64,000 nt of DNA from Actinomadura sp. K4S16 (GTDB lineage: Bacteria; Actinomycetota; Actinomycetes; Streptosporangiales; Streptosporangiaceae): assembly GCF_008327685.1 (NCBI RefSeq), contig NZ_BDDE01000010.1, positions 806,001 to 870,000 of the forward strand, written 5' to 3'. The notes beneath the pieces were generated by a model that was not told the DNA's origin, ran no database searches, and saw only the letters and a list, made by a program, of their open reading frames with translations. Below, piece by piece: positions 58,031-64,000 of the stretch (positions are counted from its first letter, which is position 1; every line of letters starts with the position of its first letter). Made by a program: the position numbers and the translations under genes.

Positions 58031-59307
58031 AGCGCATCCGAAGGCCCCGCGCGGTCCGGCTCGCCGCGGCCGTGCTGGCCGTGGCGCTGCCGCTGGGCAT
58101 GGCGGCGGGCTGCAGCGGCAAGGCGTCCGGCGGATCCGGCGGTACCGGCAAGGACGGCGTCAAGACCGGGCCGGGCGTCACCGACGACACGATCCGCGTC
58201 GGCGTCGAGACCGACCTGACCGGCGTGTACGCGCCGCTCGGCAAGAGCCTCACGCAGGCGCAGCAGCTGTACTTCGAGCAGCTGAACGCCCAGGGCGGCG
58301 TCTGCGGCCGCAAGATCGAGCTGGTCGTCCGCGACCACGGTTACGACGTGCAGAAGGCCGTCGCCGGGTACAGCGAGATGCAGTCGAGCGTCATCGGCAT
58401 CGCCCAGTTCGTCGGCTCGCCGATGGTGACGGCGCTCAAGCGGCGCATCACGGCGGACAAGATGTTCGTCATCCCGAACGCCTGGTCGACCACGCTGCTC
58501 GGGAGCAGGTACATCCAGGTGACCGGCACCACCTACGACATCGACATGATCAACGCGCTGGACTTCCTCACCCGGGAGAAGGGCCTCGCGAAGGGCGACA
58601 AGGTCGGGCACGTGTACTTCGAGGGCGACTACGGCGAGAGCGCGCTCGCCGGCGCGAAGTACGCGGCGGGCGAGCTCGGCCTGACGCTCGTCGAGCAGAA
58701 GATCAAGGCGACCGACAACGACATGTCGGCCCAGGTCGCGGCGCTGAAGAGCGCGGGCGTCAAGGCGATCCTGATGAGCGCCGGACCGAAGCAGTCGGCG
58801 TCGCTGGCGGGCCTCGCCCGCGCCAAGGGCATGGCGGCGCCGATCGTGGCGAGCAACTCCGGGTTCTCCCCGCAGCTCCTGCAGACCGCGGCGGCGCCCG
58901 CGCTGCTCAAGGACTTCTACCTGGCCAGCGCCGGCGCGCCCATCTCCGCCGACCTCGCGCCGATCAAGAAGCTGGCGGACGACTACGGCAGGAAGTACCC
59001 GGGGCAGCCGCGCGACAGCGCCGTCGTCAACGGCTACACGGGCGCGGTCATCTTCACGGACGCGCTGAAGAAGGCGTGCGCCGCCAAGGACCTCACCCGC
59101 GAGGGCCTGGTCACCGCGCACCGCTCCACCACCGCCCACGACGGCGGCTACGGCACGCCGATGGACTTCTCGAAGGTGGACGAGCCGGGCACCCGCAAGA
59201 CCTACATCCTGCGGACGGACGCCAAGGCCCTCGGCGGCCTGGTCGTCGAGCGGCAGCCCATGGAGTCGGAGGCCGCCGAGACCTACAAGGTCCCCGCCGG
59301 CTCCTGA
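58027..59307 (+). CDS. livK: Branched-chain amino-acid type substrate-binding lipoprotein
   Basis: 426 aa periplasmic-binding-protein type I fold. Signal peptide with lipobox MAAGC (Cys 29). A Gly/Ser linker precedes GVTDDTIRVGVETDLTGVYA, PLGKSLTQAQQLYFEQLNAQ, VIGIAQFVGSPMVTALKRRI, VGHVYFEGDYGESALAGAKY and AQVAALKSAGVKAILMSAGP. Family ligands range from Leu/Ile/Val to amides, urea or aromatic acids; the ligand here is not predictable. It is the last gene of the liv operon, which is an unusual position for the most abundant subunit. Confidence 0.94.
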   Translation: MKRIRRPRAVRLAAAVLAVALPLGMAAGCSGKASGGSGGTGKDGVKTGPGVTDDTIRVGVETDLTGVYAPLGKSLTQAQQLYFEQLNAQGGVCGRKIELVVRDHGYDVQKAVAGYSEMQSSVIGIAQFVGSPMVTALKRRITADKMFVIPNAWSTTLLGSRYIQVTGTTYDIDMINALDFLTREKGLAKGDKVGHVYFEGDYGESALAGAKYAAGELGLTLVEQKIKATDNDMSAQVAALKSAGVKAILMSAGPKQSASLAGLARAKGMAAPIVASNSGFSPQLLQTAAAPALLKDFYLASAGAPISADLAPIKKLADDYGRKYPGQPRDSAVVNGYTGAVIFTDALKKACAAKDLTREGLVTAHRSTTAHDGGYGTPMDFSKVDEPGTRKTYILRTDAKALGGLVVERQPMESEAAETYKVPAGS

Positions 59308-59320
59308 GGCCCCGGCCCGG

Positions 59321-59761
59321 TCAGCCTTCGGAGACGAGCCGCGCCGCGACCCGGTCGAGGACCTCCAGGTCCTCGGCCGGGAGGTCGTAGAGCGACGGCG
59401 GCGGGGTGTCCAGGATCCGCTCGGCCTCCGCCGCCGCGGCCCGCCCCGCCGCCGTCGCGGTCACGATCTTGGAGCGGCGGTCGGCGGGGTTCTCGGTCCG
59501 CTCGACGAGGCCCCGCCCGACCAGGTCGTCCACCACCAGGGTGACGTAGGGGGGATCGGTGAGCAGCAGCTCGGCGAGGCCGCGCAGGGTCAGCGGCGCG
59601 GTCGCGGCGGCGATGTACCGCAGCGCCTTGACCCTGAAGAAGCTCATGCCGAGGGCCTCGGTCGCCTCGCGGCGCCGGTCGCCGCGCTCGTGCAGCAGGA
59701 CCCGCAGGTTGTGCCAGGCTCGCGCGGCGGTGTCGGCGTGCTGGACGGCGGGATCGGTCAT
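59321..59761 (-). CDS. MarR family transcriptional regulator
   Basis: 146 aa. The winged helix spans about residues 25-115: SFFRVKALRYIAAATAPLTL, RGLAELLLTDPPYVTLVVDD (recognition helix) and LVERTENPADRRSKIVTATA (wing with the DxRS motif). Helices at both ends mediate dimer formation. Its ATG overlaps the stop of the upstream MFS gene, so pump and regulator are one transcript. It probably represses the operon at the tandem operator 61240-61280. Confidence 0.95.
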   Translation of the reverse strand: MTDPAVQHADTAARAWHNLRVLLHERGDRRREATEALGMSFFRVKALRYIAAATAPLTLRGLAELLLTDPPYVTLVVDDLVGRGLVERTENPADRRSKIVTATAAGRAAAAEAERILDTPPPSLYDLPAEDLEVLDRVAARLVSEG

Positions 59762-61230
59762 CGCGCACTCGCTCCCGTCACATCGCGTGCGTCCGGCGCC
59801 GGCTCGTCGGCGCCGAACAGGTCGGCGGTGCGCGCGGCGCTGCGGGCGGCCCGCCGGCCGGTGGTGGCCGTGCCCAGCGCCAGGACGGCGGCGGCGCATC
59901 CGGCGAGGACCCAGTATGCCGGACGGGCGGCGGAGACGAAGGCCGGCGCGGCGGCGTGCGCGGCGGCGGTCGTCCCGGCCGCGAGCACGGCACCGATGAC
60001 CGCGACGCCGAGCGCCTGCCCGATCTGCCGGCTGGTGGAGGCGACGGCCGCGGCGACGCCCGCCTGGGCGCGCGGCATCCCCGACACGGCGGTGTTCGTG
60101 ATCGGCGAGTTCACCATGCCGAACCCGATCCCGAACAGCACGTACGCGGTGAACAGCGTGGCGTTGCGCGTCTCGGCGTCGAACGCGGCGAACAGCAGCG
60201 TACTGGCGAGCATCGCCGCCCCCGCGATCTGGAGCGGGAGCCGCGGGCCGCGGCTGCCCACGAGCCGTCCCGACAGCGGGGCGGACAGCGCGGTCATCGC
60301 CGCCATCGGCAGCAGGAACAGGCCCGCGTGCAGCGCCGACAGCCCGCGCACGTTCTGCAGGTAGAGGGTGTTGAGGAAGAGGAACCCGCCGAGCGCCGCG
60401 AAGCTGCTCACCGCGATGACGGTCGCGCCGGAGAACGGGACGCTGCGGAAGAAGCGCAGGTCGATCAGCGGCTCTGGGGCGCGCAGGGCGTGCACGACGA
60501 ACCCGGCCAGGGACGCGGCTGCCACGAGCGCGGCGCCGTAGACGGCCGGGTCGGCCAGGCCGCGGCCGGGCGCCTCGATGATCGCGTAGGTCAGGGTCCC
60601 GAGCAGCAGGATCATGAACGCCTGGCCGAGCGGATCGGGCCGGCGCGGGCGCGGGGCGCGCGACTCGGGGACGAACAGCGCGGTCAGCACGAGCGCCGCC
60701 AGCCCGATCGGCACGTTCAGCCAGAAGATCGACCGCCAGCCGACCGAGTCGACCAGGACCCCGCCGACGAGCGGCCCCATCGCCATGCTGAGCCCGACGA
60801 CCCCGCCCCAGACGCCGATGGCGCGGGCCCGCTCGCGCGGCCCGGTGAACACGTTCGTGATGATCGACATCGCGACCGGGTTGAGCATGGATCCGCCGAC
60901 CGCCTGCACGACGCGGGCCGCGACGAGCAGGCCGAGGGACGGCGCGAGGCTGCACAGCACCGACCCGACGGAGAACAGGGCGAGCCCCGTCTGGAACACG
61001 CGGCGCCGCCCGAGCCGGTCGGCGGTCGAGCCGGACAGGATCAGCAGGGACGCCAGGACGATCAGGTACGCGTCGATCGTCCACTGGAGCCCCGACAGGG
61101 AGCTGCCGAAGTCGCGCTGCAGGGACGGGAGCGCGACGTTGAGGATGGTGTTGTCCAGGCTGACGATGAGCAGGCTCAGGCAGCAGATGGCCAGGACCGC
61201 CAGCCTGCGCCGGGGGCTGAGTTCGGGCAC
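59758..61230 (-). CDS. MFS drug transporter, DHA2 family
   Basis: 490 aa from GTG 61230 with GGAGGCGGC just upstream. 14 TM. Motifs: [20 protein letters not shown] (D1), GSTADRLGRRRVFQTGLALF (A), ARVVQAVGGSMLNPVAMSII (B) and GLSMAMGPLVGGVLVDSVGW (C). It is coupled by ATGA to a MarR regulator, the usual build of a substrate-inducible efflux operon. The substrate is unknown. Confidence 0.94.
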   Translation of the reverse strand: MPELSPRRRLAVLAICCLSLLIVSLDNTILNVALPSLQRDFGSSLSGLQWTIDAYLIVLASLLILSGSTADRLGRRRVFQTGLALFSVGSVLCSLAPSLGLLVAARVVQAVGGSMLNPVAMSIITNVFTGPRERARAIGVWGGVVGLSMAMGPLVGGVLVDSVGWRSIFWLNVPIGLAALVLTALFVPESRAPRPRRPDPLGQAFMILLLGTLTYAIIEAPGRGLADPAVYGAALVAAASLAGFVVHALRAPEPLIDLRFFRSVPFSGATVIAVSSFAALGGFLFLNTLYLQNVRGLSALHAGLFLLPMAAMTALSAPLSGRLVGSRGPRLPLQIAGAAMLASTLLFAAFDAETRNATLFTAYVLFGIGFGMVNSPITNTAVSGMPRAQAGVAAAVASTSRQIGQALGVAVIGAVLAAGTTAAAHAAAPAFVSAARPAYWVLAGCAAAVLALGTATTGRRAARSAARTADLFGADEPAPDARDVTGASAR

Positions 61231-61239
61231 GCCGCCTCC

Positions 61240-61280
61240 AATCGTTATAGCCCTACAACCATTATTAGGCTACAACGATT
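61240..61280. promoter_or_regulatory. Tandem/inverted MarR-type operator
   Basis: AATCGTTATAGCC (61240-61252) and GGCTACAACGATT (61268-61280) are inverted arms with 12 of 13 matches and a 15-bp spacer. Within them, two 16-bp boxes (GTTATAGCCCTACAAC at 61244 and ATTATTAGGCTACAAC at 61261) repeat with a 17-bp period, and TACAAC is repeated exactly. The array lies 10-50 bp upstream of the pump start. Confidence 0.65.
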
Positions 61281-61310
61281 CCGGCCGCCGCCCGTCCGGC
61301 GGGGGGCGCC

Positions 61311-62120
61311 TCAGTTCGGCGCGGCGACGCGGGTGCGGGCGGCCGGGACGACCAGCGGGGTCCCGGTCTCCGGGCAGTCGATCACCCGGCACGGCAGCCG
61401 GAAGACCTGTTCCACCAGCTCGGCGGTGACGACGGACGACGGGTCGCCCTCGGCCGCGATCCGGCCGTCCCGCATCGCGATCATGTGCGTGGCGTAGCGG
61501 GCGGCGTGGTTGAGGTCGTGCAGGACGGCGACGACCGTCCGGCCCTCCTCGTGCAGCCGCGCGCACAGGTCGAGGACCTCGATCTGGTGCGCGATGTCCA
61601 GGTAGGTCGTCGGCTCGTCCAGCAGCAGCAGCGGCGTCTGCTGGGCGAGGACCATGGCGATCCAGACGCGCTGGCGCTGCCCGCCCGACAGCTCGTCCAC
61701 GTGCCGGTCGGCGAGGTCTCCGACGCCGGTCGCGGCCATCGACTCGGCGACGACCCGCTCGTCCTCCCTCGACCACTGCCGCAGCAGGCTCTGGTGCGGA
61801 TACCGGCCGCGCGAGACGAGGTCGGCGACCATGATGCCCTCCGGCGCGATGGACGACTGCGGCAGCAGCCCGAGTGTCCGCGCCAGCTTCTTGGCGGGCC
61901 AGTCGGCGATGGGGCGGCCGTCCAGCACCACGGTCCCGGCCGCGGGCTTGAGGATCCGCGCGAGTGCCCGCAGAAGCGTCGACTTCCCGCACGCGTTCGG
62001 GCCCACGATCACCGTGAACGAGCCCTCCGGGACCGCCACGTCGAGGTCCTCGGCGATGGTGCGCTTGTCGTAGGCCAGGGTGAGCCCGGCGCCGGCGAGC
62101 CGCGCGGTCGCGTCCTTCAT
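61311..62120 (-). CDS. Siderophore ABC transporter ATP-binding protein (FecE/FepC type)
   Basis: 269 aa. Walker A VIVGPNACGKSTLLRALARI, signature DELSGGQRQRVWIAMVLAQQ, Walker B LLLLDEPTTYLDIAHQIEVL and switch His in VAVLHDLNHAARYATHMIAM; the GLLPQSS Q-loop and RGRYPHQ segment are typical of iron-siderophore importers. Its ATG overlaps the upstream permease stop by one base (TGATG). The C-terminal PETGTPLVVPAARTRVAAPN is typical of actinobacterial members. Confidence 0.95.
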   Translation of the reverse strand: MKDATARLAGAGLTLAYDKRTIAEDLDVAVPEGSFTVIVGPNACGKSTLLRALARILKPAAGTVVLDGRPIADWPAKKLARTLGLLPQSSIAPEGIMVADLVSRGRYPHQSLLRQWSREDERVVAESMAATGVGDLADRHVDELSGGQRQRVWIAMVLAQQTPLLLLDEPTTYLDIAHQIEVLDLCARLHEEGRTVVAVLHDLNHAARYATHMIAMRDGRIAAEGDPSSVVTAELVEQVFRLPCRVIDCPETGTPLVVPAARTRVAAPN

Positions 62121-63268
62121 CACATCCGTCCCGTCCTGCGTTGGGTCATGAGGAGCCAGACCAGGTACCCGCCGCCGAGCAGCCCGGTCACCACGCCGAC
62201 CGGGAGCTGGCGGCCGGGGAATCCGCGCTGCGCCGCGAAGTCGGCGGCCACGAGCAGCGCGGCGCCCATGCACGCGGCCGGGAGCAGGTTCGGCCCGGCC
62301 GTGCGGGTGAGGCGGCGGGCGAGCTGCGGCGCGGTCAGCGCGACGAACGAGACCGGCCCGGCCGCCGCGGCGGCGAGCGCGGTCAGCAGTACCGCCGCGG
62401 CCAGGAGCAGCACCCGGACCCGGTCGATCGGGACGCCGAGGCCATGCGCCGCGTCGTCGCCCATCTCCAGCATTCGCAGCGCCCGCCCGCACCCGGCGAG
62501 CACGAGCGGGCCGAGCACCGCGAGCGCCGCGATGACGGGCGCGGCGTCCGCCCAGTCGCGGCCGTCCAGGCTGCCGGTCAGCCACAGCACCGCGCGGGCC
62601 GCGTCGGTGATCTGCGCCTGGGTGATCAGGTAGCCGTTGACGCCGGTCAGGATCGCGGCGACGCCGATGCCGACCAGGATGAGCCGCTGCCCGTGCGCGC
62701 CGCGCCGCCCGGCCACCAAGTAGACGACCAGGCCGGTGAGCAGGCCGCCGGCGGCCGCGCCCGCAGCGACCGCGATGCTGCCGGCGCCGGTCAGCACGAT
62801 CACGGCGAGGACGCCGGTCGCGGCGCCCTGGCTGAACCCGAGGATGTCGGGGCTGCCGAGCGGGTTGCGGACCAGCGACTGGAAGACCGCCCCGGCGAGC
62901 CCGAGCGCCGCGCCAACCGCCAGCCCGGCCGCCACGCGCGGCAGCCGGATCCGGTTCACGATGAGCGAGTCGGCGGGCGACCCCCGCCCGGCGAGCGTCC
63001 GCACGACGTCGGCGGGGCTCATCGGGAAGTCGCCGCTGCCGATGAGCAGCACGCCCGTCCCCAGTGCCACGGCGAGGCAGGCCCCGGCGACGACGAGGGC
63101 ACGCGGCCGGAACCGGAACGACACCCCCGATGTCCGGACAACGACGGAACGGGTCGCCCCGCTGCGAGCTCCTTGTGGGGGGACGACCCCCCACACCCCC
63201 CGGTTCGCTCCGCTCTGCGTTTCCTGTGGGGGGACGACCCCCCACGCCCCCCGGTTCGCTCCGCTCAT
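62120..63268 (-). CDS. Siderophore ABC transporter permease, FecCD family (repeat-extended N-terminus)
   Basis: 382 aa from ATG 63268, which overlaps the stop of the upstream permease (ATGA) and has AGGAGG 8 nt before it. Residues 1-35 are two copies of SGANRGxWGVVPPQ encoded by the dispersed repeat; the next segment to about residue 50 is basic. The FecCD core follows with about nine TM helices: LPRVAAGLAVGAALGLAGAV, FQSLVRNPLGSPDILGFSQG, ATGVLAVIVLTGAGSIAVAA, GDDAAHGLGVPIDRVRVLLL (EAA-like coupling loop), GPVSFVALTAPQLARRLTRT. Without the repeat the protein would have a normal-length N-terminus. Confidence 0.93.
   Translation of the reverse strand: MSGANRGAWGVVPPQETQSGANRGVWGVVPPQGARSGATRSVVVRTSGVSFRFRPRALVVAGACLAVALGTGVLLIGSGDFPMSPADVVRTLAGRGSPADSLIVNRIRLPRVAAGLAVGAALGLAGAVFQSLVRNPLGSPDILGFSQGAATGVLAVIVLTGAGSIAVAAGAAAGGLLTGLVVYLVAGRRGAHGQRLILVGIGVAAILTGVNGYLITQAQITDAARAVLWLTGSLDGRDWADAAPVIAALAVLGPLVLAGCGRALRMLEMGDDAAHGLGVPIDRVRVLLLAAAVLLTALAAAAAGPVSFVALTAPQLARRLTRTAGPNLLPAACMGAALLVAADFAAQRGFPGRQLPVGVVTGLLGGGYLVWLLMTQRRTGRM
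63164..63268 (-). repeat. 51-bp tandem repeat, same family as 41155-41262 (locus B)
   Basis: After the ATG at 63268, two 51-bp units (63265-63215 and 63214-63164) begin AGCGGAGCGAACCGGGGGG and contain 8-9-bp stems GTGGGGGG-TCGT-CCCCCCAC, followed by AGGAA or AGGAG. The internal ATG present in locus A units is absent, so the unit is 3 bp shorter. A degenerate third start, SGAT, follows. Both units are in frame. Confidence 0.9.
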
Positions 63269-64000
63269 GAGAGGGACCTCCTGGGCCGCCGCACGAAGTA
63301 CAGGAAGACCGGCCCGCCCGCGACGACCATCACGACCCCGACCTGGAGCTCCGAGGGGCGCACGACCACGCGGCCGAGGACGTCCGCCGCGAGCATCAGG
63401 GCGGGCGCGAGGACCGCGCAGTACGGGATCAGCCGGCGCAGGTCGGGGCCGGTCAGCGCGCGGACCAGGTGCGGCACCATCAGCCCGACGAAGACGATCG
63501 GCCCGCACGCCGCCGTCGCCGCGCCGCACAGCAGCGTGACGGTGACGATCGCGGCGATCCGGACGCGGACGGGGTCCGCGCCGAGCGCGCGGGCGGCGTC
63601 CTCGCCCATCGCCATCGCGTTCAGCGGGCGGGCGAGCAGCAGGGCCGCCGCCAAGCCGACCAGGACGAACGGCGCGACGCGGACGACGGTGTAGCCCTGC
63701 GCGGCGGCGAGCGACCCGACCGTCCAGAAGCGCATCCGGTCGAGGGACGCCGTGTCGAGCAGCTGCACCGCGTTCACGTAGGAGTAGAGCGCGGCGTTCA
63801 GCGCCGACCCGGCGAGGGCGAGCCGGGCCGGGGTGGCGGCGCGCCCGCCGCCGACCGCGTAGAGCAGGACCGCGACGGCGCCCGCGCCGGCGAACGCGAA
63901 CCACACGAACCCGGTGAACGAGGTGACGCCGAGGAAGGAGATGGCCGACACGACCGCGGCGGCGGCGCCCGCGTTGATGCCGAGGATGCCGGGGTCGGCG
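63265..64000 (-). CDS. Siderophore ABC transporter permease, FecCD family (N-terminus outside window)
   Basis: About 244 C-terminal residues are visible; the frame is open through the right edge, where ADPGILGINAGAAAAVVSAI corresponds to the conserved PxxLGxxxGA segment near TM3, so about 90-100 N-terminal residues are missing. Later motifs: GSLAAAQGYTVVRVAPFVLV, GEDAARALGADPVRVRIAAI (coupling loop), CGPIVFVGLMVPHLVRALTG and VVVRPSELQVGVVMVVAGGP. With the following permease and ATPase it forms a FecC-FecD-FecE import unit. The binding protein is not in the window. Confidence 0.94.
   Translation of the reverse strand, partial: ADPGILGINAGAAAAVVSAISFLGVTSFTGFVWFAFAGAGAVAVLLYAVGGGRAATPARLALAGSALNAALYSYVNAVQLLDTASLDRMRFWTVGSLAAAQGYTVVRVAPFVLVGLAAALLLARPLNAMAMGEDAARALGADPVRVRIAAIVTVTLLCGAATAACGPIVFVGLMVPHLVRALTGPDLRRLIPYCAVLAPALMLAADVLGRVVVRPSELQVGVVMVVAGGPVFLYFVRRPRRSLS

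Overview
The window looks like chromosomal DNA of a high-GC (about 70-75 % by eye) mycelial actinomycete. The gene set fits Streptosporangiales/Thermomonosporaceae, for example an Actinomadura-like genus: F420-linked enzymes, an lprG/P55-type lipid-export pair, an Rv1733c-like membrane protein, an MpaB-type oxygenase, a DUF5685 protein, many GTG/TTG starts, leaderless promoters and ATGA/GTGA operon overlaps. The genus is inference; no marker gene settles it. Nearly all DNA is coding. The long opposite-strand ORFs are high-GC shadows and were left out.

Layout. 1-8 kb: a truncated PAS/GAF/SpoIIE phosphatase, a TetR-controlled MFS pump divergent from panB (pantothenate synthesis), two small hypothetical genes, a TrkA-type K+ channel and an F420:NADP oxidoreductase. 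8-14 kb: methionine aminopeptidase with a leaderless promoter, a ComEA-like HhH protein, a LigD-type phosphoesterase fused to a degenerate ligase domain, and a divergent HxlR regulator/NAD(P)-binding protein pair with two palindromes between them. 13-22 kb: two two-component systems (OmpR type with a lipoprotein, NarL type with an LLM oxidoreductase), a GT-C-like membrane protein and a baeRF (Vms1/eRF1-like) protein. 22-27.5 kb: CopC plus a CopD-CtaG fusion, a DUF5685 protein with an extreme Cys/Asp tail, an XRE-TPR regulator and a PucR C-terminal fragment. 27.6-40 kb: purine permease, glycerate kinase, alanine dehydrogenase, a phosphatase, CsoR with a clear operator, an MFS pump, MpaB, CutA, gamma-glutamyltransferase and an amino-acid permease.

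40.2-44.6 kb is the most unusual part. A four-gene operon encodes an NrtR-like Nudix/winged-helix regulator, a J-domain protein fused to a probable pseudokinase, a vWA (MIDAS) protein and a PurA paralogue with a changed substrate loop. It is preceded by a good promoter and three CTCAnnnnGAGAT boxes at an exact 16-bp period. At the Nudix/pseudokinase junction lies a 54-bp tandem repeat whose units each carry an in-frame ATG, a GC hairpin and a Shine-Dalgarno sequence. The same repeat family recurs at 63.2 kb, again exactly at an ATGA stop/start overlap, between two siderophore-permease genes.

44.6-64 kb: a secreted lipase-like protein, a BKACE enzyme, an Rv1733c-like protein, an lprG-P55 operon, a solitary TnpB element, a GACATC repeat cluster beside tRNA-Met(CAT), an enoyl-CoA hydratase, small conserved proteins, a zinc metalloprotease, a complete branched-chain amino-acid type ABC operon (livF-G-H-M-K order), a MarR/MFS pair with a tandem operator, and a FecCDE-type siderophore ABC transporter running off the right edge.
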